Assembly (NCBI RefSeq): GCF_002929305.1 | Contig: NZ_PJIO01000022.1 | Span: 1 to 47,293, forward strand | DNA from: Arthrobacter sp. GMC3 | GTDB lineage: Bacteria; Actinomycetota; Actinomycetes; Actinomycetales; Micrococcaceae | Length of the DNA: 47,293 nt | Direction: 5' to 3' | Shown: positions 15,806 to 24,223 of the stretch, one piece after another | How positions within the stretch are numbered: the stretch's first letter is position 1 | Layout of the letters: every line of letters starts with the position of its first letter | Notes under the pieces: generated by a model | The model's input: only the letters and a program-made list of their open reading frames with translations | What the model was told of the DNA's origin: nothing | Database searches by the model: none | Made by a program: the position numbers and the translations under genes

Positions 15806-16705
15806 TTGCAAGATACCGTGGCCGTGGCCGCCGTCACCTTTGACCGGCCAGAGGACGTACGCATATTGCTGGGCGCCCTTTCGCAGCAAACTCACACCCC
15901 TCACGCCATTGCGCTGGTCGATTCCGGCACGCAGGACGTCGAGAAAATCGCTGCAGAGGCCCCCGCGCCTGTGACGTATGTACGCTCCCTGGCGAATTTG
16001 GGCGGGGCAGGTGGCTTCTCCCTGGCGATCCTGAATGCCATCGCCTCCGGGGCGCAGTGGGTGTGGATTATGGACGACGACGCCCATCCCGAAGACCCGC
16101 ACTGCCTGGCCACGCTGTTGGAAGCGGCCACAAGCCGCGGCCTGGACGTGGTTGTCCCTTTGATTGTGGCCCCCGGCCAGCCGGAGAAACTCTCCTTCCC
16201 GTTCCGCCTAGACGGCCATCTGACTCATGAGCGTTCTGATGTGGAACCACTGGGTTTCATTGAGAACGTGGGCCAGTTCTTCAATGGCGCCCTGGTTCGC
16301 ACCGACGTGTTCTTCAAGGTGGGACTGCCGGATGTGCGCCTGTTCATCCGCGGCGATGAGGTCGACTTCATGCTGCGGCTGCGCCAGGCCAAGGTCAGGT
16401 TCGGCACTGTCACCACCGTGGCGCTGACCCACCCGGTCGGCTGGGGCGAGGTGCACGAGCTGATCGGTGACAGGCTCCATGTCCTGGTACCGGAAACACC
16501 CTTCAAGCGGTTCTATTACTACCGCAATCGCGGCTACCTCACCCGCAAGCACCGCAGGGTCCGCTCCCTGGTGGCCGACGTGGTGGGATACCCGCTGTAT
16601 TTCCTGAAAAGGGGCGACGTCAAGGGCCTGTTCAAGTGGGCTGGCACCTACGGCGCCGGTTTGCGCGGTGCAAAGTTTGGGCCGCTGAAGGACCAGAAGT
16701 TTTGA
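15806..16705 (+). CDS. GT2 glycosyltransferase, GlfT1/rhamnosyltransferase-like
   Basis: 299 aa. GT-A fold: N-terminal VAAVTFDRPEDVRILLGAL, nucleotide-sugar/metal motif in WIMDDDAHPED, acceptor-side FIRGDEVDF. This subgroup includes galactofuranosyl- and rhamnosyltransferases of actinobacterial cell-wall glycans. TTG at 15806 is chosen because GAGAGGA lies seven bases upstream; an in-frame GTG at 15767 has no ribosome-binding site. Divergent from the dehydratase gene, with a short AT-rich intergenic region (about 15700-15765), and coupled to the next GT. The sugar donor is inferred, not shown. Confidence 0.85.
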   Translation: MQDTVAVAAVTFDRPEDVRILLGALSQQTHTPHAIALVDSGTQDVEKIAAEAPAPVTYVRSLANLGGAGGFSLAILNAIASGAQWVWIMDDDAHPEDPHCLATLLEAATSRGLDVVVPLIVAPGQPEKLSFPFRLDGHLTHERSDVEPLGFIENVGQFFNGALVRTDVFFKVGLPDVRLFIRGDEVDFMLRLRQAKVRFGTVTTVALTHPVGWGEVHELIGDRLHVLVPETPFKRFYYYRNRGYLTRKHRRVRSLVADVVGYPLYFLKRGDVKGLFKWAGTYGAGLRGAKFGPLKDQKF

Positions 16706-17673
16706 GTCTGGGCCGCAGGGAGCAGTTCTTCATCGTCATCACCACGTTTAACCGGTGCGACTACCTTGCAGAGCTGCTTGAATCCGTCGCCGCGCTCTCC
16801 CCTGCCCCGGACGGGGTGATCGTCGTCGACAACGCCAGCACTGACGGCACCGCCGACGTCGTCGGGCAAGCCACCGCCAGGCTCGCCGCACTGCCCACCG
16901 CCGTGCCGGTGTTGATGCATCAGTTGGCGGAGAACGTCGGAGGATCCGGCGGCTTTTCTGCTGGCGTTGAGCGCGCCTTGGCCGAAGGCGCCCAGTGGAT
17001 GTGGTTGATGGACGACGACGTCACGACCGTCCCCGACGCCATCGGCGCCTTGGGCCCGTGGATGGATAAGTACGATGCCGTCGTGGGGCGCCGTTACGAC
17101 GCCGAGGGTCAGCCGTTCTTCTGGCAGCACAAGTTCAACAACTTCCTGGGCATTCATCTGCCCGTAGCGGGCGACGTTTTCAAGGACAGCGACGAATTCT
17201 CCACCAACGTTGGTTGTTTTGAGGGCATGCTGGTGCATGCCGACGCCGTAGCCGATGTGGGATTGCCGGATCCACGGTTCTTCATCACCTGGGATGACGC
17301 CATTTACGGCTGGCTCATCGCGCTGCAACGCCCTGTCATGTACGTCAACGCCTTTGTGTTGCACAAGGCCAGGGCTCAACGCAGCATAGATCTAGGCATT
17401 CGCCACCTCAACGACTCCTCGGATCTGAGCCGCTTCTATGTGATGCGCAACCGCGGGCTGGTGGCCCACTATTTGCGCGCGCACGGCAAATACAACCCCG
17501 CGGGCTTCGCGGTGGGCACCGCCCTCACCGCGACCAAGGAGATCCTACGCCTGCTCGCCGTCGAAAAGACGCTGCGGGGCACTGGGAAGTTGTGGCGGGG
17601 CTGGCGGGAATCACGAACCATCCTGGCTGACACCACGTGGACGCCCATGCCAGCGCTGAAGGGCGACGCGTAG
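16702..17673 (+). CDS. GT2 glycosyltransferase, GlfT1-like, second of a pair
   Basis: 323 aa. N-terminal FFIVITTFNRCDYLAELLESV, VVDNASTDGTADVV, GGSGGFSAGVERAL and WLMDDDVTTVPDAI are GT2 hallmarks; FITWDDAIYGW is the likely catalytic-acid region. TTG at 16702 overlaps the upstream stop (TTGA), with GAAGGA upstream, so translation is coupled. The two proteins share the same layout and are probably old duplicates acting on successive residues of one polymer. Converges with tsaC 25 bases downstream. Confidence 0.85.
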   Translation: MSLGRREQFFIVITTFNRCDYLAELLESVAALSPAPDGVIVVDNASTDGTADVVGQATARLAALPTAVPVLMHQLAENVGGSGGFSAGVERALAEGAQWMWLMDDDVTTVPDAIGALGPWMDKYDAVVGRRYDAEGQPFFWQHKFNNFLGIHLPVAGDVFKDSDEFSTNVGCFEGMLVHADAVADVGLPDPRFFITWDDAIYGWLIALQRPVMYVNAFVLHKARAQRSIDLGIRHLNDSSDLSRFYVMRNRGLVAHYLRAHGKYNPAGFAVGTALTATKEILRLLAVEKTLRGTGKLWRGWRESRTILADTTWTPMPALKGDA

Positions 17674-17698
17674 GGCAGGTCAGCGCAGAAGTCTGGAC

Positions 17699-18526
17699 CT
17701 ATTCAGCGGACTCCGAAGCCTTCTTTTCCAGGCTCACCGGTTCTGCGGCCGTATCGGTGGCTGCCGCTGGTTCTGGTTCTGGTTCTGGTTCTGCTGCAGT
17801 CTCAGCGTCTGCTACTTCCGCTTCAGTCTTTTCCAGGCTTGGCGGCGACCAGATTTCCGGTTCCGGCTCGTTGCCCAGCGCGCTGGGGATCATGCGTTGA
17901 ATCTCGGCCAGGGAGATGGCTCCCTCACGAACAACGCGAAGGCGCAGACCAGTGGCATCGACAATCGTGGAGGGAACAGCCTCGGTGCCTTCAAGCGGCC
18001 TGAAGCCGGATTCCAGGTAAACCTCAACCGACTCGGCCAGCTGCTCACGGGCCTGTGACGCAGTCTGCCCGGCGGGCTGCCCGGTACGGTTGGCACTTGA
18101 AACAGCCAAGGGACCGGTCAACGTTAACAAGTCCAGGGCAAGCTGGTCATCGGGCACGCGCAGGGCCACCGTCCCCACAGTTTCACCCAAGTCCCAGGTC
18201 AGCGACGGCTGGGCATGGAAGATCAAGGTCAGCGGACCCGGCCAGTACTTCTCCGCGAGCTTGCGGGCGTCGTCGGGAATGTCTGTGGCCAGGCCCTCCA
18301 TGGTGCCAATCCGAGGAATCAGCACGGGCGGGGGCATATTGCGACCACGGCCCTTGGCCGCCAGCAAGGTGGCGACTGCCTGCGGCGAGAACGCATCTGC
18401 GGCAATGCCATAGACGGTGTCGGTCGGCATGACAACGAGCTGTTTGGCCGCGATGGCCTTCTGGGCGTGCGCCAGACCTTCGGCGCGCTGGGCTTCATTG
18501 GTGCAGTTATACGAAGTGGTACTCAC
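17699..18526 (-). CDS. tsaC: L-threonylcarbamoyladenylate synthase (Sua5/YrdC/YwlC family)
   Basis: 275 aa. The YrdC core is intact: VVMPTDTVYGIAADAF, the lid region RGRNMPPPVLIPR, WPGPLTLIF, VALRVPDD and PLAVSSANRTGQPAG. It makes threonylcarbamoyl-AMP for the t6A37 modification of ANN-decoding tRNAs. After residue 205 there is a 65-residue acidic tail rich in Glu, Pro and Ala with (EP)n coded by four perfect hexanucleotide copies; it is not the Sua5 C-terminal domain and is probably disordered. Follows prmC by 72 bases. Confidence 0.93.
   Translation of the reverse strand: MSTTSYNCTNEAQRAEGLAHAQKAIAAKQLVVMPTDTVYGIAADAFSPQAVATLLAAKGRGRNMPPPVLIPRIGTMEGLATDIPDDARKLAEKYWPGPLTLIFHAQPSLTWDLGETVGTVALRVPDDQLALDLLTLTGPLAVSSANRTGQPAGQTASQAREQLAESVEVYLESGFRPLEGTEAVPSTIVDATGLRLRVVREGAISLAEIQRMIPSALGNEPEPEIWSPPSLEKTEAEVADAETAAEPEPEPEPAAATDTAAEPVSLEKKASESAE
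17769..17792. repeat. Hexanucleotide microsatellite (GGTTCT)4 inside tsaC
   Basis: Four perfect tandem copies on the plus strand, encoding Glu-Pro repeats on the minus strand. Because the unit is six bases, gain or loss keeps the frame, so tail length may vary between strains. Confidence 0.85.
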
Positions 18527-18598
18527 TGGCTCATTCTTTCACTACTGCGCCCAAGACAAGGAACGCGTTACCCATCCACAACGCTTTGCGACATGGAG

Positions 18599-19462
18599 TT
18601 AGCGGCGGTACCCGCTCGTGGCTCGGTCCCGCCCGTTCAGATCTGTATGGCTTTGGATGTTCTCGAAGTTTCCGCTTTCGGCAAGCAGCTTCACCATTTG
18701 GCCAGCTTGAACCTCAGCGTGCTCCATGACGAAATAGCCACCGGCGTGCAGCAACCGGGCGGCCGTTGCTGCGGCAGCTGTGGGCATTTCCATGCCGTCC
18801 GCTCCCCCGCCGTACAAGGCCATATGGGGATCGTGCAGGCGAACTTCAATATCCCGTGGAATTGCATCGGCGGGAATGTACGGAGGGTTGGAGACCACCA
18901 CGTCCACGGCGCCATCCAGTTCCGCAAAGGCCTCTCGCATATCCCCTTGCACTAGGGTCACGCCCGTGCCAGCAAGATTCTTTGCCGCCCACGGGTAGGC
19001 CTCCTCGCTGAGTTCGACGGCGAACACGCTGCACCCGGGGACCTCGGTGGCCAAGGCCCCAGCAATGGCCCCGGACCCTGTGCCAAGGTCGGCAGCAATG
19101 CTGACCGCCCCGTCACCGCGTTCCTGGTGCAGCTGTGTTAATACGTCGATGGCCAGCTGCACCACGGATTCAGTTTCGGGGCGCGGCACAAAGACACCTT
19201 TGCCCACGGCAAGCTCCAGGTGCCTAAAGTACGCGGTGCCGGTAATGTGCTGCAGGGGTTCCCTGGCAGCACGACGCGCCACGAGGGCGTCGTAGCCGTC
19301 AGGTGCCACAGTCGTGCCAAATAGCATCGCCGCGAGTTCGCCACGGCTCACGCCCAGCAGATGCGCAGCTAGCAGCTGCGCATCCACGGCCGGAGACGGC
19401 ACTCCAGCGGCCGCAAGGACCGCCGTCGCACCCTCTACAGCATCGGCGAGGCTACTGGTCAC
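18599..19462 (-). CDS. prmC: Release factor glutamine methyltransferase
   Basis: 287 aa with a GTG start overlapping prfA by 11 bases. Helical N-terminal domain, FVPRPETE (residues 91-98), SAM-binding DLGTGSG (125-131) and the substrate-glutamine motif NPPY (192-195). It methylates the Gln of the GGQ motif in RF1 and RF2, and is translated together with its substrate prfA. The C-terminus ends in a short basic stretch (GRDRATSGYRR), as in homologues. Confidence 0.95.
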   Translation of the reverse strand: MTSSLADAVEGATAVLAAAGVPSPAVDAQLLAAHLLGVSRGELAAMLFGTTVAPDGYDALVARRAAREPLQHITGTAYFRHLELAVGKGVFVPRPETESVVQLAIDVLTQLHQERGDGAVSIAADLGTGSGAIAGALATEVPGCSVFAVELSEEAYPWAAKNLAGTGVTLVQGDMREAFAELDGAVDVVVSNPPYIPADAIPRDIEVRLHDPHMALYGGGADGMEMPTAAAATAARLLHAGGYFVMEHAEVQAGQMVKLLAESGNFENIQSHTDLNGRDRATSGYRR

Positions 19463-20528
19463 CCAGTGCGTCCAATCGTGCCTGCTCGTCCATCTCGATG
19501 GCCGACTGCACCACGGGTTCCAGGTCGCCGTTCATGACGGCGTCAAGGTTGTAGGCCTTGTACCCGGTGCGGTGGTCTGCAATCCGGTTCTCAGGGTAGT
19601 TGTAGGTGCGGATGCGCTCGGAGCGGTCCATGGTGCGGATCTGAGACTTGCGCACGGCGGAGTTCTCGGCGTCGACGATTGCCTGCTGGTGTGCCAGGAT
19701 ACGGGCGCGGAGCACGCGCATGCCGGCCTCACGGTTCTGCAACTGTGACTTCTCGTTCTGCATGGCCACCACAATGCCCGTAGGCAAGTGGGTAATGCGC
19801 ACGGCGGAGTCGGTGGTGTTAACCGACTGACCACCGGGACCAGAGGAACGGTAGACGTCAATCTTGAGGTCGTTCTGGTTGATGTCCACCTCTTCCGGCT
19901 CATCAACTTCAGGCAATACGAGCACGCCGGCAGCAGAGGTGTGAATACGTCCCTGGGATTCCGTGGCCGGAACGCGCTGCACGCGGTGCACGCCGCCTTC
20001 AAACTTCAGGCGCGCAAAAACACCCTCGGCCGGATCGTTGGAGCGGCCCTTGACGGCAATAGAAATGTCCTTGTATCCGCCTAGGTCGGAACTGGTTGCG
20101 GAAATGATTTCCGTCTTCCAGCCACGGTTTTCGGCGTAGCGGGTGTACATGCGCACCAGGTCGGCCGCAAACAGTGCCGCCTCGTCGCCGCCTTCGCCAG
20201 CCTTCACTTCAAGGATGACGTCACGGCCGTCGTCGGGATCGCGCGGGATCAGCAGGCGGCGCAGCTTTTCCTGGGCGGCGGCAAGCTGCTTTTCCAGGAC
20301 GGGCACTTCGGCGGCAAATTCGGGATCCTCGGAGGCCATTTCCCTGGCGGCTTCCAGATCATCGCTGAGCGATTCAACCTGGTGGTAGCCCTCCACCACG
20401 CCACTGAGCTCGGCGTACCGGCGTCCCAGCTTCTTGGCCAACGACTGGTCGGCGTGCACAGCGGGGTCGCTGAGGCGCATCTGCAACTCGGCGTGCTCAT
20501 CAAGCAACCCGTGGATGGATTCAAACAT
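19452..20528 (-). CDS. prfA: Peptide chain release factor 1
   Basis: 358 aa. Stop-codon recognition tripeptide PAT (residues 187-189, the RF1 PxT type, reading UAG/UAA) and the peptidyl-hydrolysis motif GGQ (232-234). The start at ATG 20528 is supported by GAGAGAGG seven bases upstream and by the MFESIHGLLDEHAELQ N-terminus. Followed directly by prmC. Confidence 0.97.
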   Translation of the reverse strand: MFESIHGLLDEHAELQMRLSDPAVHADQSLAKKLGRRYAELSGVVEGYHQVESLSDDLEAAREMASEDPEFAAEVPVLEKQLAAAQEKLRRLLIPRDPDDGRDVILEVKAGEGGDEAALFAADLVRMYTRYAENRGWKTEIISATSSDLGGYKDISIAVKGRSNDPAEGVFARLKFEGGVHRVQRVPATESQGRIHTSAAGVLVLPEVDEPEEVDINQNDLKIDVYRSSGPGGQSVNTTDSAVRITHLPTGIVVAMQNEKSQLQNREAGMRVLRARILAHQQAIVDAENSAVRKSQIRTMDRSERIRTYNYPENRIADHRTGYKAYNLDAVMNGDLEPVVQSAIEMDEQARLDALGDQ

Positions 20529-20722
20529 TTCAAAACCTCTCTCGACGTACGTCAAGTCTACTGAAGATTACTGCAGCATAGGTGCGGGGCAACAACCAAG
20601 GCGGTGGATCGGCGTTTCCGTAGGCCGCGTAAAGGAGACTGTAAGGCCGCCCGCGGCCGTCAGTCGGATAGCGACCGAGGGAATGCTGATCCTCCGCCGG
20701 AGCAAGCCACCGCACCAACGCG

Positions 20723-20762
20723 AAGAGGCGGGCCCGCACAGTAATGTACGGCCCCGCCTCTT
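20723..20762 (-). terminator. GC-rich hairpin behind rho
   Basis: Arms AAGAGGCGGG and CCCCGCCTCTT pair, and after one C-C mismatch three further pairs form around an AT-containing loop. It begins a few bases after the rho stop. The bases that follow on the minus strand (TTCGCG) do not make a U-run, so termination may be partial; because the arms are symmetrical it could act in either direction. Confidence 0.5.
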
Positions 20763-20770
20763 GTGCCTAG

Positions 20771-22990
20771 CTACTTGTCTTGTTCTGCCTTCGAACCCAG
20801 GGTGGTCTTCTGGATCTGCATGAGGAACTCGACGTTGGACTGCGTCTCACGGATCTTGGAGGTGAGCAGTTCAAGGGACTGCTGCATTTCCAGGCCGGAG
20901 AGCACGCGGCGCAGGCGCCACATGATCTTGACCTCTTCCGGGGAAAGCAGGTTCTCTTCGCGACGGGTACCCGAGGCGTTGACGTCAACGGCCGGGAAGA
21001 TGCGCTTGTCAGCCAGCTGGCGGGACAGACGGAGCTCCATGTTGCCGGTGCCCTTGAACTCCTCGAAGATGACCTCATCGGCCTTGGAACCGGTTTCCAC
21101 CAGCGCCGTGGCCAAGATGGTCAGTGAGCCGCCGTTTTCAATGTTGCGGGCTGCTCCGAAGAAACGCTTGGGCGGGTACAGTGCTGCGGAGTCCACACCA
21201 CCGGAGAGGATGCGTCCGGAGGACGGTGCGGAGTTGTTGTAGGCACGGCCCAGACGGGTCATGGAGTCCAACAGGACAACAACGTCCATACCCATTTCGA
21301 CCAGACGCTTTGCGCGTTCGATCGAGAGTTCGGCAACCTGGGTGTGGTCATCGGCCGGGCGGTCGAAGGTGGAGGCAATGACCTCACCCTTGACGGTGCG
21401 CTGCATGTCGGTGACTTCTTCGGGACGTTCGTCAACAAGAACCATCATGAGGTGAACCTCAGGATTGTTGATGGTGATGGCGTTCGCGATCGACTGCAGA
21501 ATCAGTGTCTTACCGGCCTTGGGCGGGGACACGATCAAGCCGCGCTGGCCCTTGCCGATGGGGGCAACCAGGTCGATAACACGCGGGCCGATCTTCTTGG
21601 GATCGGTTTCCAGGCGCAGACGCTCGGAGGGGTACAGCGGCACCAGCTTGGAGAACTCGACGCGGTCCTTGAGCTCGTCCGGGTTCTTGCCGTTCACGCT
21701 GGTAACGCGCACCAAAGCGTTGAACTTCTGGCGGGTGGTCTGTGCCTGGCTGCGGTCTTCGCCTTCGCGCGGTGCACGGATGGCACCGACGACGGCGTCG
21801 CCCTTGCGCAGGTTGTACTTCTTGACCTGGGACAGGGAAACGTAGACGTCGTTGGAGCCGGGCAGGTAACCGGAGGTGCGGACGAACGCGTAGTTGTCCA
21901 GCAGGTCCAAGATACCGGCTACGGGCAGCAGTACGTCGTCCTCGGTGACCTCGGAGTCGTCGAAGTCCGGGCCCTGGGTGCGGCCGCGGCGGCGATCATT
22001 ACGGTCACGGAAACGGTCGTTGCGATCATTGCGATCGTTACGGTTGTTGTTGCCGCGGTCGTTGCGGTCACCACGATCGTTGCGGTCATTGGTTTCGGCT
22101 ACGGGGCGGTCCCGACGGTTACGGCGGTTGCGGTTGTTCCGCGAGCCGTCTTCGTCGTCGTTGCGCTCGTTGACGTTGCGGTCGCCCGCGGTACGGTCGT
22201 TTCCGGCGCGGTCGCCGGCTGTGCGCTCTGAACCAGCGCGCTCTGCACGGTCGTTGTTGCGCTGGTTGCGGTTGTTGCGGTTGTTGCGCGAATTCCGCTC
22301 ACCCTGCTCAGCGGATTCCTCCGAGGCATTCTCGCCCTGGTTGCTCTCCCCGTTGGTGGCCGGCTTCTGCGCCGGAGCCTCAACTGCGCCCTCGGTGGCG
22401 TCGGCGGAGCGCCCGCCTCCCTGTGCACGTCGGTTGCGCGTACGCGGCTGACGACGGGCTTCACCGTCTGCATCCGTGCCGGCGTCGACGCTCTCAACGG
22501 CTGCGGGTGCGGCTGCCTCGGTGGCGACGACAACGGCCGGTGCGCCGGCGTCCGTGGTGATGATTCCGTCGCTGCTGGCGGCGCGGCGGCTACGGCCACG
22601 GCCACGTGCGGGGCGCTCAGCGGCGTCGGTGGTGGCAGGCGCAACAGCAGGCTCGGAAGCCTCTGCTGCTACGGGCTCGGCCTTGGCGCGGGTGGTGCGC
22701 TTTGCGGGAGCCTCAACCTGGGTCTGCGGTGCGGCGGCGGGCTCGGCCTTGGCGGCACGGGCCGGGCGGTCAGCCACGGAAGAGCCGCGCTGGTGGGCCG
22801 AGATGGCATCCACCAGATCGCCCTTGCGCAAGCGGGAGCCGCCTGTGATGCCCAGCTGGCCGGCAAGCGCCTGCAGCTGAGCCAATTTCAAACCAGCCAA
22901 ACCAGCCGACTTGGCGGTTCCTGCTGATTTTGCGGTGTCATTCAACTCAGCTGCTTTGGTACCTGCGGCTGAAGTAAGAATTTCTGTCAC
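20771..22990 (-). CDS. rho: Transcription termination factor Rho with long N-terminal insert
   Basis: 739 aa (E. coli 419). Rho_N helical module at about residues 31-67, then an Ala/Pro/Glu linker and an Asn/Arg/Asp/Gly-rich low-complexity stretch at about 232-336, the OB-fold primary RNA-binding domain (GILDLLDNYAFVRTSGY, about 356-423), and a RecA-like hexameric helicase with P-loop PPKAGKT (489-495). The GTG at 22990 is chosen because GGGGGAAGGA lies six bases upstream; the open frame further 5' lacks family similarity. Long inserts of this composition are typical for high-GC Gram-positive Rho and add RNA affinity. Placed between thrB and prfA. Confidence 0.96.
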   Translation of the reverse strand: MTEILTSAAGTKAAELNDTAKSAGTAKSAGLAGLKLAQLQALAGQLGITGGSRLRKGDLVDAISAHQRGSSVADRPARAAKAEPAAAPQTQVEAPAKRTTRAKAEPVAAEASEPAVAPATTDAAERPARGRGRSRRAASSDGIITTDAGAPAVVVATEAAAPAAVESVDAGTDADGEARRQPRTRNRRAQGGGRSADATEGAVEAPAQKPATNGESNQGENASEESAEQGERNSRNNRNNRNQRNNDRAERAGSERTAGDRAGNDRTAGDRNVNERNDDEDGSRNNRNRRNRRDRPVAETNDRNDRGDRNDRGNNNRNDRNDRNDRFRDRNDRRRGRTQGPDFDDSEVTEDDVLLPVAGILDLLDNYAFVRTSGYLPGSNDVYVSLSQVKKYNLRKGDAVVGAIRAPREGEDRSQAQTTRQKFNALVRVTSVNGKNPDELKDRVEFSKLVPLYPSERLRLETDPKKIGPRVIDLVAPIGKGQRGLIVSPPKAGKTLILQSIANAITINNPEVHLMMVLVDERPEEVTDMQRTVKGEVIASTFDRPADDHTQVAELSIERAKRLVEMGMDVVVLLDSMTRLGRAYNNSAPSSGRILSGGVDSAALYPPKRFFGAARNIENGGSLTILATALVETGSKADEVIFEEFKGTGNMELRLSRQLADKRIFPAVDVNASGTRREENLLSPEEVKIMWRLRRVLSGLEMQQSLELLTSKIRETQSNVEFLMQIQKTTLGSKAEQDK
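21985..22310. repeat. Low-complexity tandem-like repeats in the rho insert
   Basis: Degenerate short repeats related to GTTGCGGTTGTT and TTGCGATCATTGCGATC encode Asn-Arg and Asn-Asp-Arg runs on the minus strand. The copies are imperfect, pointing to slippage followed by drift. Confidence 0.7.
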
Positions 22991-23020
22991 GAAGGATCCT
23001 TCCCCCTCGATGGCGAACCC

Positions 23021-23050
23021 CTTAGACGGGGTCGCGATGATTAAAGTCAA
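23021..23050 (-). promoter_or_regulatory. Candidate rho promoter
   Basis: On the minus strand TTGACT (23050-23045), an 18-base spacer, then TCTAAG (23026-23021), about 30 bases before the rho GTG. This would give rho its own short-leader transcript in addition to read-through from thrB. The -10 is only a 4/6 match. Confidence 0.4.
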
Positions 23051-23186
23051 CTGCGAAGCCGCAACCGCACTGGTTGGGGCAGGGAAATCAGCTGAGGTTC
23101 CAACCCGTACGTCCAAGAGACTGGCGTAGTGGAGTTGGTGGCATCAAAACTGGGACACAAACTTTGGGCGAACAGCCCTTGGGCGC

Positions 23187-24194
23187 TTATGAACCCGGAT
23201 GCACTTCCACTTTAGCACCCTCAAGGTCCACTGACAGCTTTAGAACACGCCATGACACGCCGGAGTTGGCAGCGTTTTCATCGTCGCGACCCAAAGAGTT
23301 GATGAACGCAACCATGGCATCGGCTTCCTGCACTCCGTTGGCAAGGGCCATCACCGTGGGGCCGGCACCCGAGATGAACGCTGCATGGCCGCCGGCGCGC
23401 AGCCGCGCAACTAGGGTTGCGCTCTCTGGCATGGCCGCAGAACGATAGTCCTGGTGCAGGTAATCCCGTGTTCCGGCATGAAGCAGATCGGGTGCATCTT
23501 TGAGCGCGTGGATGAGCAGGGCTGCCCGGCCTGAGTTCGCTGCTGCGTCCCCATGGGGCACGGCTGCCGGCAATAGGCCGCGTGCCAACTCTGTTTTGAC
23601 CTCAAAATTCGGGATGGCCACCACCGGGATCACAGCTTCCGACGGCGCTACCCTGGCGCTGGAGTAGCTCTCGCCGTCACGCCACGAAATGGCCACCGCA
23701 CCAAAAATGGCTGGCGCTACATTGTCCGGGTGTCCTTCCATCTCCGAAGCCAATTGGAGAATCCACGCCGAATCCTGCTGGTCCGCTGGCTCAACCAGGG
23801 CGTTTGCGGCCATGATCGCGGCAACGATTGCCGAGGCCGAGGAACCCAGCCCTCGTCCATGCGGCAGGACGTTCTCAGCAGCAATCAACAGGCCGCCACG
23901 GCGGTAGCCTAGGCGGGCGAAAGCGAGATCCATGGCTTTGACCACCAGGTGCGTGGCGTCGCGGGGAAGCTCGGCCACGCCTTCGCCGCGCAAATCAAAT
24001 TCCAGTCCCGCACTCCCGCCGGCGTCGTTCGTGTCAGCGAGGGTCGACACGCACAGGGTGTCATACAGCGAAACAGCCATACCAAGTGAGTCAAAGCCGG
24101 GACCCAGATTTGCGCTGGTGCCTGGCACCTGCACCGTGGCGGTAAAGCCCGGCGCAGGTACCTTCAAGGTGGTGACGGGGTGCGGGGATGTCAT
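23187..24194 (-). CDS. thrB: Homoserine kinase
   Basis: 335 aa. GHMP-kinase motifs: VPGTSANLGPGFDSLGMA near the N-terminus, ATP loop PHGRGLGSSASA, and late FISGAGPTVMAL. It phosphorylates homoserine for threonine synthesis. ATG 24194 has an AGG seven bases upstream; ATG 24209, five codons earlier, is equally in frame but has no ribosome-binding site. A longer open frame reaching into thrC is out-of-frame translation of thrC and was not used. Follows thrC closely. Confidence 0.94.
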   Translation of the reverse strand: MTSPHPVTTLKVPAPGFTATVQVPGTSANLGPGFDSLGMAVSLYDTLCVSTLADTNDAGGSAGLEFDLRGEGVAELPRDATHLVVKAMDLAFARLGYRRGGLLIAAENVLPHGRGLGSSASAIVAAIMAANALVEPADQQDSAWILQLASEMEGHPDNVAPAIFGAVAISWRDGESYSSARVAPSEAVIPVVAIPNFEVKTELARGLLPAAVPHGDAAANSGRAALLIHALKDAPDLLHAGTRDYLHQDYRSAAMPESATLVARLRAGGHAAFISGAGPTVMALANGVQEADAMVAFINSLGRDDENAANSGVSWRVLKLSVDLEGAKVEVHPGS

Positions 24195-24223
24195 GGTGAG
24201 ACCTGTCATGGAAGGGTGCGCTG

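Noticed and set aside
20530..20739. 69-codon frame between rho and prfA, considered as rpmE (L31)
   Set aside because: It has none of the L31 features (no CxxC or H-P motifs, no matching N-terminus) and covers the hairpin.
21344..22231. 295-codon Val-rich frame opposite the rho insert
   Set aside because: The long Val/Ala runs are the complement of the Asn/Arg/Asp repeat codons of rho.
22330..22980. Possible separate gene in the N-terminal part of rho
   Set aside because: The frame is continuous with rho, the Rho_N module sits at the expected place, and the GTG at 22990 has the only good ribosome-binding site.
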